This document shows, in pieces, positions 50,867 through 59,553 of a stretch of 64,000 nucleotides of DNA (its first letter is position 1; each line of letters begins with the position of its first letter). Origin of the DNA: Kitasatospora viridis. GTDB taxonomy: Bacteria > Actinomycetota > Actinomycetes > Streptomycetales > Streptomycetaceae. The translations under genes and the position numbers were made by a program. The notes under the pieces were generated by a model. The model worked only from the letters and a program-made list of their open reading frames with translations, made no database searches and was not told the DNA's origin. The DNA lies in contig NZ_VIWT01000002.1 of assembly GCF_007829815.1 (NCBI RefSeq), positions 558,001 through 622,000 of the forward strand, given 5' to 3'.

Positions 50867-51172
50867 CTACCCGGGGAACTCGTGGCCGATCGCCCGCAGG
50901 ACGTCCGCCAGCCACACCAGGTGGTGGCCCACGGCGCGGTCCTGATCGGCTAGCAGGTTCTTGATGTGCGCCCAGGACTCCGAGACCTGACCGATCGTCA
51001 ACTCGCCCGGCTCGGCGGTGACGTCGTAGCGCGCGGCAGCCGGGACCGACCAGAAGTAGTCCTTGTCCAGCGCCACCTCGCCGTCCACCGTGGTGGTTTC
51101 GAGGCGGCGCAGCAGCAGGTCGAAGGAGGCCCGCAGGTCGGCGAGGGGAATGGACGGGAGTTCGGTGGTCAT
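50867..51172 (-). CDS. conserved hypothetical protein
   Basis: 101 aa from the ATG at 51172 (another ATG three codons earlier). DYFWSVPAAARYDVTAEPGELTIGQVSESWAHIKNLL and GHHLVWLADVLRAIG follow a pattern common in bacterial genomes as uncharacterised single-domain proteins. The role is unknown. It is on the opposite strand to the P450 operon, whose control region begins 5' of it. Confidence 0.7.
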   Translation of the reverse strand: MTTELPSIPLADLRASFDLLLRRLETTTVDGEVALDKDYFWSVPAAARYDVTAEPGELTIGQVSESWAHIKNLLADQDRAVGHHLVWLADVLRAIGHEFPG

Positions 51173-51308
51173 GATCACCATGATCGCATTCGTGCAGCCA
51201 ACGCGGTGTCCGAGCTCGCCGCCGGTGGCGTCGTCATCGACCCCGGAGGGTTCGCAACACCACAGCGCGGCGGGAGGGTGTACTGCGTTCGGAGCAGTTT
51301 CAGTCAGT

Positions 51309-51354
51309 CGCTTGAATTAAGAGGGTTGACGCGCTTGACTGAGCATCAATAGCC
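51309..51354 (+). promoter_or_regulatory. promoter/operator region of the P450 operon
   Basis: Two CGCTTGA direct repeats (51309-51315 and 51332-51338) bracket TTGACG at 51326-51331, a good -35. A weak -10 near 51347-51352 follows. The inverted repeat TTGA-N7-TCAA (51335-51349) overlaps it and may be the operator of the TetR protein encoded inside the operon. The A+T content is high for this genome. Confidence 0.45.
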
Positions 51355-51377
51355 ATTCCGAACCGAGGAGTTGCTCG

Positions 51378-52622
51378 ATGATGGATGCTCAGAAGCAGCA
51401 GGGTTTGCGGTTACCGATCGAGGCCCCCGCTGCCCTGGAGCCGCCGGCGCTCTGGGCCGAGCTGCGGCAGCAGTGCCCGGTGGCGCGCGTGACGCTGCCG
51501 AGTGGGGACGAGGCCGTTCTGATCACCCGGTACGAGGACGTCAGGTCGGCGCTCACCGATCCGCGCTTGACCCGGGAGGGGTTGGCGGAGCCCGGAGCCG
51601 CTCGGATCGCCGGCAACGAGTCGGAGAGCATCTTCGCGAGCCCGATGGCGAAGGCGCTCAACGCCGAGGGACACGAGCGATGGCGGCGCATGGTCGGCAA
51701 GTGGTTCACCGCGAAGCGCATCCAGGCGCTGCGGCCGAAGATGGAGGCCACCGCTGAACGGCTCGTCGACGAGATGGTGGCTGTCGGACACCCGGTGGAC
51801 GTCGTGTCGTACCTCGCCTTCCCCCTGCCGGTGTTCGTGATCTGCGACATGCTCGGTGTCCCCCCGGCCGACCAGGGCAAGTTCACCCGGTGGTCCGACA
51901 CCTTCCTCAGCGTCACGAAGTACACGAGGGACGAGGTCGAGGCGGCGCATCGAGAATTCGACGCCTACATGTCCGGGCTGATCGCGCAGCGGCGCGCCGC
52001 AGCCTCGACGAGCGACCTCGCCGACGGCGGAGACGATCTGCTCAGCCTGCTCATCGGCGCGACGGACACGGAGGGCGAGCCGATGTCCGATGCAGCCCTG
52101 TCGGCCACGGGGCAGGCGCTGCTGCTCGCCGGCCACGAGACCACCGCCGGCTTCATCACGAAGATGACGGCCCACCTGCTCACCGACCGCGCGCGTTGGG
52201 AGCAGCTGCTGGGCGACCGCACCCTGGTCCGCACGGCCGTCGAGGAAGCGCTTCGTTTCGACCCCAACACCGGGGCCTTCGGCATGTTCCGTTATGCGCG
52301 GGAGGACGTAGAGTTCGGCGGCACGGTGGTGCCCGCCGGCAGCACCGTGATGTGTGGCGTGTCTGCCGCCAACCGTGACGAGATGACCTTCGAGCAGGCG
52401 GATCGGATGGACCTGCGGCGCACTCCGAACGCGCACCTGACCTTCGGTGCCGGAGCCCACGCCTGCCTCGGCCAGCTCTTGGCCCGCACCGAGATGCAGA
52501 CGGTGCTGGACGTCCTGTTGCGCCGTCTGCCGACCCTCGATCTGGCCGTTCCGGTCGGTGAACTGCGCCTTGAAGAGGGTTTGATGACGACGCCGTTGCA
52601 CGAGCTCCTGGTGAAGTGGTGA
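51378..52622 (+). CDS. cytochrome P450
   Basis: 414 aa class I bacterial P450. The I-helix oxygen motif is LLLAGHETTAG (near 251), the ExxR in VEEALRFDP (near 288), and the heme loop FGAGAHACLGQLLAR (Cys near 361). GAGGAG precedes the first of two ATGs. Codon 12 (51411-51413) is TTA, the rare Leu codon read by bldA tRNA, so translation may be tied to development. It is cotranscribed with a TetR regulator and a 3Fe-4S ferredoxin, which would be its electron donor; a ferredoxin reductase must come from elsewhere. Confidence 0.93.
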   Translation: MMDAQKQQGLRLPIEAPAALEPPALWAELRQQCPVARVTLPSGDEAVLITRYEDVRSALTDPRLTREGLAEPGAARIAGNESESIFASPMAKALNAEGHERWRRMVGKWFTAKRIQALRPKMEATAERLVDEMVAVGHPVDVVSYLAFPLPVFVICDMLGVPPADQGKFTRWSDTFLSVTKYTRDEVEAAHREFDAYMSGLIAQRRAAASTSDLADGGDDLLSLLIGATDTEGEPMSDAALSATGQALLLAGHETTAGFITKMTAHLLTDRARWEQLLGDRTLVRTAVEEALRFDPNTGAFGMFRYAREDVEFGGTVVPAGSTVMCGVSAANRDEMTFEQADRMDLRRTPNAHLTFGAGAHACLGQLLARTEMQTVLDVLLRRLPTLDLAVPVGELRLEEGLMTTPLHELLVKW

Positions 52623-52625
52623 GAG

Positions 52626-53297
52626 ATGAGTGCTGCCTTTGCCCGAACCGACCGGGCCACTGAGACCCGCGAGGCCATCATGAGGGCCGCGGAGCGGCTC
52701 TACGCCGAATACGGGCTGATCGCCGTGTCGAACCGGCAGATCAGCGAGGCCGCCGGCCAAGGCAACAACACCGCCGTGGGCTATCACTTCGGGACCAAGG
52801 CCGAGCTGGTTCGCGCGATCATCCGCAGTCACTCGGAAGCCATGGAGAAGTACCAGGAACGGATGCTCGCAGGGATCGGCGATAGCGAGGACATCCGCGA
52901 CTGGGTCGCCTGCTTGGTCCGTCCGGCCACTGATCACTTGGCTTCCCTCGGAGTCCCCTCGTGGTACGCCCGTTTCGCCGTCCAGGTGCTGACCGACCCC
53001 GTACTTCGAGCGATCGTCATCGATGAGGCCCTGGTCAGGCGTCCACTGCAGCGGGTGCACGACGGCCTCGAACGGTGTCTCGGTCCGCTACCGGCACAGG
53101 TGCGCGCCGAGCGCGGGGAGATGGCTCGCCACCTGATCACGCACACCTGCGCGGAGCGGGAGCGCGCGCTGGCAGAGGGCACCAGGCCGGGGCAGTCCTC
53201 CTGGGAGCACGTGGCGATCGCCTTGACCGACGCGATCACGGGACTGTTCCTGGCCCCCTTCACCCCCCGTCCTGAATACCTGGAGGACCAGCGATGA
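52626..53297 (+). CDS. TetR family transcriptional regulator
   Basis: 223 aa. The N-terminal HTH (TRERAI-like TREAIMRAAERLYAEYGLIAVSNRQISEAAGQGNNTAVGYHFGTKAELVRAII) is typical; the C-terminal helical domain would bind a ligand. It lies inside the operon, 3 bp after the P450 and overlapping the ferredoxin (ATGA), so it is probably autoregulatory and controls the P450 promoter. Confidence 0.9.
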   Translation: MSAAFARTDRATETREAIMRAAERLYAEYGLIAVSNRQISEAAGQGNNTAVGYHFGTKAELVRAIIRSHSEAMEKYQERMLAGIGDSEDIRDWVACLVRPATDHLASLGVPSWYARFAVQVLTDPVLRAIVIDEALVRRPLQRVHDGLERCLGPLPAQVRAERGEMARHLITHTCAERERALAEGTRPGQSSWEHVAIALTDAITGLFLAPFTPRPEYLEDQR

Positions 53298-53494
53298 AGA
53301 TCGAAGTCGAGGAGGGGAAGTGCTGCGGGGCGGGCCAGTGTGCGCTGCTCGCGCCCGAGGTGTTCGACCAGCGTGACGAGGACGGCATCGTCGTCCTGCT
53401 CACCGCCGAGCCGCCGCCGGAACTGCACACCGCTGTCCGGGAAGCAGCCGCCGTCTGCCCGGCGGCTGCGATCCGGGTCGCCGAGGACGCGTGA
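53294..53494 (+). CDS. [3Fe-4S] ferredoxin
   Basis: 66 aa. Cys ligands C10, C16 and C54 (KCCGAGQCALLAPEVFD and AAAVCPAAAI) with Ala at position 13 in C-x2-A-x2-C give the single [3Fe-4S] cluster type used by actinomycete P450s. It overlaps the TetR stop by four bases. It should shuttle electrons to the P450 in the same operon. Confidence 0.92.
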   Translation: MKIEVEEGKCCGAGQCALLAPEVFDQRDEDGIVVLLTAEPPPELHTAVREAAAVCPAAAIRVAEDA

Positions 53495-53551
53495 GCGGGG
53501 GTCCTGCGGAGACCCGAGGCCTGCCGTGACCAGTGCCGACGTCTCGACAGT

Positions 53552-53567
53552 CGGGTGGTCCCACCCG
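53552..53567 (+). promoter_or_regulatory. palindrome upstream of the GH28 gene
   Basis: CGGGTGG-TC-CCACCCG is a perfect 7-2-7 inverted repeat, 77 bp before the pectinase ATG. It could be its operator, or a weak terminator of the ferredoxin operon. Confidence 0.45.
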
Positions 53568-53643
53568 GCAGGTGAGGCGTCGAGCGGCCTCGGCTGAGCC
53601 CGTTATCGGATCCTGTTCCCCCACCCAGGAGGATCGCACCAGC

Positions 53644-55062
53644 ATGTCCCGACACATCAAGCACCTGCTCATACTGGCCACCGCCGCAGCCGTCTGCGGA
53701 ACGGGGCTCGTCATCGTCGACGCGGGTGCCAGCACGGCTGCCATCGGTGACCGGCACGCTGCCGGCCGGCCGGTACTCCCGGCCACCTGCCAGACGCTCG
53801 CCGCCGACCTGGCCGCCCCGACGAACGAGCTGTTCGGCCGGTCGCAGGAGGCCGCTCCGCCCGACACCACCCGCATCCAGGACGCTCTCAACTCCTGTGC
53901 GGGCAGTGGGAAGTCCGTGGTCCTCGCAGCAGGCAGCGGCACGGTCGCCTTCCTGTCCGCTCCGCTCACCGTCAAGGACGGTGAGTACCTCGTCATCAAC
54001 GGTGGTGTCACGCTCTACGCCTCACGGGTCGCCTCCCAGTACCAAGCGTCTGGCGGCTCGACCTGCGGGACCGTCGCCACCTCCGACGGTGGCTGCAAGC
54101 CGTTCATCGCCATCGACGGCTCGAACTCGGGCATCGAGGGCACCCGCGGCGTGATCGACGGCCGCGGCGGTACGGACATCTACGGCACCTCGACCACCTG
54201 GTGGGACAACGCCCAGACCGCCAAGTCCGAGGGGAAGAACCAGGTCAACCCGCGGCTGGTCCAGGCCACCGGGGTCAGCAACGTGACCGTCTACGACGTC
54301 GACCTGGTCAACCCGGCCAAGCAGCACCTGTACTTCCAGCAGGACGACCGGGTCACCGTCTGGGGCCTGCGCACCAAGACCCCGGCCGACGCCCGCAACA
54401 CCGACGGCATCGACCTCGACTCCTCCAACAACGCCACGGTGACGCAGTCGTACATCCAGGCCGGTGACGACTGCGTGGCAGTCTCCACCAACAAGGCCGC
54501 CAGCTCGAACACCTCGATCCTGGACAACTACTGCTACGGAACCCACGGGCTGGCCGTCGGCAGTGAGACCAGCTACGGTGTCACCTCGCTCCTGGCACAG
54601 GGTAACTACCTCCAAGGAACGGACAGTTCGGGTCTCGCCTCCACCTCGGCGAACGGCCTGCGGATCAAATCGGACTCGTCCAAGGGCGGTTTGGTCAGCG
54701 GCGTGCGGTTCAACAGCACCTGCATGACCGGCGAGAAGTACCCACTGGTCATCGACCCGCGCTACACCGGCAGCACCGGCACCGACTACCCCGACTTCAA
54801 GGACATCACCGTCAACGGGGTGACCGCGGTCAACTCCCAGGCCGGTGCCGCCTCCACCCTGGAGGGCTACAGCGCCGGCCACCCGCTCGGCCTCAGGCTG
54901 GAGAACGTCAGTCTCGACGCCACCTCGGTCACTGCCGAGTACGCCGGAATCAAGCTGTACAACTCGAACATCACTCCGTCCGGCACGGGCGTGACCGTGA
55001 CCGGATTCGCCGGCAGCGGGGCCGCCCCGTCCTGCGCGTTCCCGCCTTTCCCCGGACTGTAG
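53644..55062 (+). CDS. secreted GH28 family polygalacturonase-like pectinase
   Basis: 472 aa. Sec signal peptide (about 1-32) and a right-handed beta-helix with the four GH28 blocks: NTDGIDLDSSNN, AGDDCVAVS, GTHGLAVGS and LRIKSD. The two Asp of NTD/GDD and the His and Arg-Lys are all present; block III has Thr where Gly or Ser is usual. It hydrolyses polygalacturonate outside the cell. AGGAGG lies about 10 nt before the ATG. The downstream uronate genes (from 60 kb) would use the released sugar. Confidence 0.9.
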   Translation: MSRHIKHLLILATAAAVCGTGLVIVDAGASTAAIGDRHAAGRPVLPATCQTLAADLAAPTNELFGRSQEAAPPDTTRIQDALNSCAGSGKSVVLAAGSGTVAFLSAPLTVKDGEYLVINGGVTLYASRVASQYQASGGSTCGTVATSDGGCKPFIAIDGSNSGIEGTRGVIDGRGGTDIYGTSTTWWDNAQTAKSEGKNQVNPRLVQATGVSNVTVYDVDLVNPAKQHLYFQQDDRVTVWGLRTKTPADARNTDGIDLDSSNNATVTQSYIQAGDDCVAVSTNKAASSNTSILDNYCYGTHGLAVGSETSYGVTSLLAQGNYLQGTDSSGLASTSANGLRIKSDSSKGGLVSGVRFNSTCMTGEKYPLVIDPRYTGSTGTDYPDFKDITVNGVTAVNSQAGAASTLEGYSAGHPLGLRLENVSLDATSVTAEYAGIKLYNSNITPSGTGVTVTGFAGSGAAPSCAFPPFPGL

Positions 55063-55095
55063 GCCCGCCCGCGGGATCAGCGTGGCCGACTCGTC

Positions 55096-55153
55096 GCCCG
55101 CGACCCGCCCGGGGAAGAGCCGGGCCTTCCTCCTCCCCGGGCGGGTCGCGGGC
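55096..55153. terminator. bidirectional terminator between GH28 and response regulator
   Basis: A perfect 19-bp stem with a 20-nt loop lies between the converging pectinase and response regulator genes. Confidence 0.85.
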
Positions 55154-55173
55154 CACCCGGCGACCGGCTGCCC

Positions 55174-55854
55174 TCACCGCGCGGGTGGGCCGGGATGCAC
55201 CAGGCCGGATTGGTAGGCGATGACGACCAGTTGAGCGCGGTCGCGGACGTCCAACTTGGCCATGGCGCGGTGGATGTGCGTCCGGACGGTCAGCGGGCTG
55301 ACGAAGAGTCGGTCGGCGATCTCCTGGTTGTCGAGCCCCGTGGCGGCCAGGATGGTGACCTCGCGTTCGCGGGCGGTCAGCGAGGAGAAGAGCCCTCCCC
55401 GCTCGGAACTGCTGCCGGGGTCGGGGGTGCTGAGGAAGCGGGTGATCAGCGAGCGGGTCGCTTGGGGGGACAGGAGCGCGTCGCCCAAGGCGACCGTGCG
55501 GATACCGGTGAGGAGTTGGTCTGCGCTGACGTCCTTGCCGAGGAAGCCGCTGGCACCCGCACGGAGGGCTCGGGCGACGTGTTCGTCGATCTCGAAGGTG
55601 GTGAGGATCAGCACCCGGGTGCCGGCGAGATCGGGATCCGAGCAGATGGTCGAGGTGGCGGCCAGACCGTCGGTACCGGGCATGCGGATGTCCATGACGA
55701 CGACGTCGGGACGGTGGGCACGGGTGAGCTCGACCGCCTCGGCGCCGTCGGCTGCCTCGGCGACCACCTCAAGGTCGTCGCAGGAGTCGATCAGGATCCG
55801 GAAGGTTGCGCGCAGCAGGGCTTGATCGTCGGCGAGCAGGACACGGATGGTCAT
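55174..55854 (-). CDS. NarL/LuxR-type response regulator
   Basis: 226 aa. Receiver domain with phospho-Asp D55 in VVVMDIRMPGTDG, acidic pocket ADD (D9, D10) and Lys in GFLGKDV, then a C-terminal LuxR HTH (LTAREREVTILAATGLDNQEIADRLFVSPLTVRTHIHRAMAKL). Its start overlaps the histidine kinase stop (4-bp), so they form a two-component pair. The adjacent MMPL gene is a likely target. Confidence 0.92.
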   Translation of the reverse strand: MTIRVLLADDQALLRATFRILIDSCDDLEVVAEAADGAEAVELTRAHRPDVVVMDIRMPGTDGLAATSTICSDPDLAGTRVLILTTFEIDEHVARALRAGASGFLGKDVSADQLLTGIRTVALGDALLSPQATRSLITRFLSTPDPGSSSERGGLFSSLTAREREVTILAATGLDNQEIADRLFVSPLTVRTHIHRAMAKLDVRDRAQLVVIAYQSGLVHPGPPAR

Positions 55855-57065
55855 GAGGTGCTGCCTTCTGCTGGGTTGCCAGGGTTGCCAGGGTCGATCG
55901 GGAGGTCGGCGACGACTTCGAAGCCGCCTCCGGGCCGGTGACCCGCGCGGAGACTGCCGCCGAGGGAGAGGGCGCGCTCGCGCATGCCGATGAGGCCGTA
56001 GCCGGGGGCGGAGCCGGGAGCGGAGCCGGAGGTCGCGCTTCCGTCGTCGGTGACGGTGATGATCAGCCGGTCGCGGGTGTAGCAGAGCCGCACCCGCGCC
56101 GTTTCCACGTCGGCATGCTTGTTGACGTTGGTGAGTGCCTCCTGCACGATGCGGAAGGTCGTGAGGTCCATGCCGGGGGAGAGGTCCCTCGGCTGGCCTT
56201 CGGTGGCGATCGTGACGGCCAGGCCGGCAGAGCGGTAGGACGCGGCGAGGGCGGGAAGCTGAGCGAGTCCGGGGGCCGGTTCCAGCGGAACGTCCGGGGC
56301 GTCACCCTGGCGCAGCAGGCCCACGGTGGCCTTGAGTTCGCGCAGCGCCGAGGAGGTGGTGCCACTGAGCTCCGTGGCGATCTTTCCGGCCTGGTCGGGG
56401 TGACTGCGGATCAGGTGCGCGACGGTGTTGGCCTGGGCGTTGGCGAGCGCGAGGTGGTGCGCGACGACGTCGTGCAGTTCACGGGCGATGCGCATCCGCT
56501 CCTCGGACACGCGGTGCCTGGCTTCCTCCTCGCGGGTGCGTTCGGCGTGCTCGGCGCGGGCTTCGACGGCTTCCAGGTAGGCCGCGTTGAGCCTGGTCGC
56601 GGTGCCGATGGCGACGGCCAGCAGCAGCCAGGCGGCAGGACCGACCGTCTTCAGTTCGACTGATCCACCGGTGGGGCCGGCCAGCAGTGCCGTGCCCACC
56701 AGTAGGGCGACCGTGGCGAGGGTGACGGCGTAGGTGGTCCGGGGTCTGGCGCGGGCGGCGAGCGAGTAGAGCGCGAGCATGACGGGTGCGAGCAGCAGCG
56801 GGGACAGCAGGTAGCCCAGGACGACCACCGGAACCGCGCAAACGGTGGTCACGACGACGGTGAGGAGTGGACGGCTACGGCGCCACAGTAGGGCGACGCA
56901 GGCGATGCCGGTCACGATGACGCCCGGCCACCAGGCCGCGCGGGCTGCGGTGCCGGGGTTGCGCAGCATGCTGCCGGGAAAGGCGTTGGCGAAGATCAGC
57001 AATGCCAGTGCCGTGTCGACGGCGCGGGGGTGGTCGCGCAGGTATCGCTGCCAGTGGGTGGGCAT
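55851..57065 (-). CDS. HisKA_3-type sensor histidine kinase
   Basis: 404 aa from ATG at 57065, preceded by AGGAAG; an ATG at 57095 is less well placed. About five or six N-terminal transmembrane segments, a coiled-coil linker (AEHAERTREEEARHRVSEERMRIA), H-box ARELHDVVAHHLALANAQ, then N-box ALTNVNKHADVETAR and G-box PGYGLIGMRERALSLGG of the HATPase. It signals to the overlapping response regulator. The membrane-embedded sensor with no large loops suggests a membrane or cell-wall stress signal. Confidence 0.9.
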   Translation of the reverse strand: MPTHWQRYLRDHPRAVDTALALLIFANAFPGSMLRNPGTAARAAWWPGVIVTGIACVALLWRRSRPLLTVVVTTVCAVPVVVLGYLLSPLLLAPVMLALYSLAARARPRTTYAVTLATVALLVGTALLAGPTGGSVELKTVGPAAWLLLAVAIGTATRLNAAYLEAVEARAEHAERTREEEARHRVSEERMRIARELHDVVAHHLALANAQANTVAHLIRSHPDQAGKIATELSGTTSSALRELKATVGLLRQGDAPDVPLEPAPGLAQLPALAASYRSAGLAVTIATEGQPRDLSPGMDLTTFRIVQEALTNVNKHADVETARVRLCYTRDRLIITVTDDGSATSGSAPGSAPGYGLIGMRERALSLGGSLRAGHRPGGGFEVVADLPIDPGNPGNPAEGSTS

Positions 57066-57126
57066 CGGGGCTTCCTGTTCGGGGGCTGTACCCATGGTGG
57101 AGGAACGGATCGGCAGGACGCCGCAA

Positions 57127-57155
57127 AGGGCCGCCCGGGTGTGCCGGGCGGCCCT
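57127..57155 (-). terminator. hairpin between MMPL and histidine kinase genes
   Basis: A perfect 12-bp stem with a 5-nt loop lies between the MMPL stop and the kinase start on the same strand. MMPL transcription probably ends or is reduced here, so the kinase and regulator may have their own promoter. Confidence 0.8.
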
Positions 57156-57168
57156 CACAGCCGGTGGT

Positions 57169-59373
57169 CTAGCGCACGGGCAGAGGGATCGGAGCGGGGA
57201 CCTCGTAGTGGCTCGGGACGCTGCGGTCGAGGGCCTCTCCCTCGATGTCGACGCGCGGGAGTGCCCGGTCGAGCCAGCGGGGCATCCACCAGGCTCGGTT
57301 GCCGAGGAGGGCCAGCGCGGCCGGGACGATTGCCATCCGGACGACGAAGGCGTCGAAGAGCACAGCGGCTGCCATGCCGAACCCGACCATCTTGATCATG
57401 GCCTGGTCGGTGCCGATGAAGCCGGAGAAGACCGCGATCATGATCAGTGCGGCGGCGACCACGACCCGAGTGCTGGTGCGCAGGCCGGACACGACGGCCT
57501 GGCCGGCCCGTTCGCCGTGGACGTAGGCCTCGCGGATCCGCGAGACGAGGAAGACCTCGTAGTCCATGGCGAGGCCGAAGATGATGCCCACCATGAAGAT
57601 CGGCATGAGGGTCATGATCGGTCCGGTCTGGTGGACACCGAGCAGGCCGGACAGCCAGCCCCACTGGAAGACCGCGACCACCGCGCCGAGTGCGGCGAGC
57701 ACGGACAGCAGGAAGCCGAGGGCCGCCTTGAGCGGCACCAGCACCGAGCGGAACACCAGGAGCAGGAGCAGGAAGGCCAGGCCCACCACGACGGCGAGGT
57801 AGGGGACGAGCGCGTCCTGGACCTTCTGGGCGCTGTCGATGTTGATCGCCGTGGAGCCGGTGACTGCGAAGGTCGCCCCGGTGCCGGTGGTGATCGACGG
57901 GCGTTCGGCGCGGATGGTGTGGATCAGGTCCGTGGTCCTGCTGTCGGTGGGGGCGGTCGCCGGGACGGCGGACAGCACGGCCGTGTCCCCGGTCTGGTCG
58001 AAGCGGGGCGGGGACACGGAGACGACCCCGGGTGTGTTTCCGATCTTCTCGGCGATCGAGCTCACCGCGGCCTTGGCATCGGTCGCGCCCTTGGCGTCGA
58101 CGACGATGGTCAGCGGGCCGTTGAAGCCGGGACCGAAACCCGTCGCCAGATCGTCATAGGCCCGGCGCTCGGTGGTGGACGTGGGCTTCGACTCGTCCCC
58201 GGTGATGCCCAGGTGCAGGCCGGTGACGGGTGTGGCGACGACACCCAGGCCCACCACACCGAGCAGTAGCACCGGCAGCGGGCGGCGCAGCACGAAGCGC
58301 GCCCAGCGGGTGCCGCCGTTGGGCTGGTCGGCGCGAACCCTGCGCACTCCCCGGCGCTGGGCTCGGGGCAGCACGGCACGCGGGAAGAAGCCGAGCAGGG
58401 CCGGCACCAGGGTGAGCGCGACCAGGACGGTGACACCGACCGTTCCGGCGGCCGCCAGGCCCATCTTGGTCAGCATGGGGATGCCCACGACCGACAGTCC
58501 GGCCAGGCCGATGATCACAGTCAGGCCGGCGAACAGCACGGACGACCCGGCGGTTCCGACGGCGCGTCCGGCGGCCTCCTGCGGTGCGTGACCCTTGGCG
58601 CGTTCCTCGCGGAAGCGGGAGATGATCAGCACCGCGTAGTCGATGCCCACCGCCAGGCCGAGCATCGAGGCCAGGCTGCTGGTGGTCATGGACAGGCCCA
58701 GTGTGCTGCCCAGGGCCATGATCGCGGCAGTCCCGAGGCCGACGCTCACCATCGCGGTGAGCAGCGGGAGCCCGGCAGCGGCCATCGAGCCGAAGGTGAT
58801 CAGAAGTACCACGGCGGCGATGGCGATGCCGATGCCTTCGGTCGCCCCACCGGCGGCGGGTTGGGTGGACAGTGCGGAGCCGCCCAGCTCGACCGTCAGC
58901 CCGGCGTCGCGACCGTGCTGGACCGCGTCTTCGAGGGTCTTCTTGGTGTCATCGGTCAGGTCCTTGGACTGGACCCGGTACGTGACGCTCGTGTACGCCG
59001 TCGTCGCGTCCTTGCTCACTGTGTGGGCCTGGTAGGGGCTGACGGCACTGGCGACCTGCGGCCCGCCGGCCACCTCCGCCACGACCTTCTCGACGACGGC
59101 CTCGTTTTGGCTCGCGGTGATCTGCTGACCGTTCGGGGCCACGAACACGATCCGGGCCACCGCGCCGTTCGTGTCGCCACCCGGAAAGCGCTGCTGCATC
59201 AGGTCGAGCGCCTTCTGGGACTCGGTGCCGGGCATCGAGAACCCGTCGTCCGGCCCGGCGGGCGCCAGTACCGCCCCCGCACCGACGGCGGCCAGCACCG
59301 CGACCCACAGCAGGGTGAACGGCCATCGCCGCCGGAAGGCCAGGCGGCCCAGTCGATAGAGGTAAGCAGCCAT
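57169..59373 (-). CDS. MMPL family RND-type membrane transporter
   Basis: 734 aa from ATG at 59373 (GGAG upstream). Two repeats of one plus five transmembrane helices with large outside loops; VGIDYAVLIISRFREER and FGLAMDYEVFLVSRIREAY are the two copies of the MMPL core motif, each with the G-x-x-x-D-Y element used for proton flow. Such proteins export lipids, antibiotics or peptidoglycan-linked metabolites (ActII-3, MmpL). It lies with a two-component system and is probably induced by it. Confidence 0.9.
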   Translation of the reverse strand: MAAYLYRLGRLAFRRRWPFTLLWVAVLAAVGAGAVLAPAGPDDGFSMPGTESQKALDLMQQRFPGGDTNGAVARIVFVAPNGQQITASQNEAVVEKVVAEVAGGPQVASAVSPYQAHTVSKDATTAYTSVTYRVQSKDLTDDTKKTLEDAVQHGRDAGLTVELGGSALSTQPAAGGATEGIGIAIAAVVLLITFGSMAAAGLPLLTAMVSVGLGTAAIMALGSTLGLSMTTSSLASMLGLAVGIDYAVLIISRFREERAKGHAPQEAAGRAVGTAGSSVLFAGLTVIIGLAGLSVVGIPMLTKMGLAAAGTVGVTVLVALTLVPALLGFFPRAVLPRAQRRGVRRVRADQPNGGTRWARFVLRRPLPVLLLGVVGLGVVATPVTGLHLGITGDESKPTSTTERRAYDDLATGFGPGFNGPLTIVVDAKGATDAKAAVSSIAEKIGNTPGVVSVSPPRFDQTGDTAVLSAVPATAPTDSRTTDLIHTIRAERPSITTGTGATFAVTGSTAINIDSAQKVQDALVPYLAVVVGLAFLLLLLVFRSVLVPLKAALGFLLSVLAALGAVVAVFQWGWLSGLLGVHQTGPIMTLMPIFMVGIIFGLAMDYEVFLVSRIREAYVHGERAGQAVVSGLRTSTRVVVAAALIMIAVFSGFIGTDQAMIKMVGFGMAAAVLFDAFVVRMAIVPAALALLGNRAWWMPRWLDRALPRVDIEGEALDRSVPSHYEVPAPIPLPVR

Positions 59374-59553
59374 TCGGGCAGGTCTCCGCATCTGGTTCAG
59401 GGGTACGTGCCCAGGCTGCCGGGAACTGCCCCGCGCGGTCGTCGTGCGGCTGCCGACAATCGGTGTACTGCAGATGCACTGGACCAGGGCTTCGGCGTAG
59501 TGCCCGTGCAGGCGGTGCCGGCTGCCGGCCGTGTCCGCGCACTCGTGTCGGGT

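Noticed and set aside
59374..59553. A gene in the gap between the MMPL transporter and DeoR
   Set aside because: Short frames only, without ribosome binding sites or homology; the gap is best read as promoter and spacer sequence.
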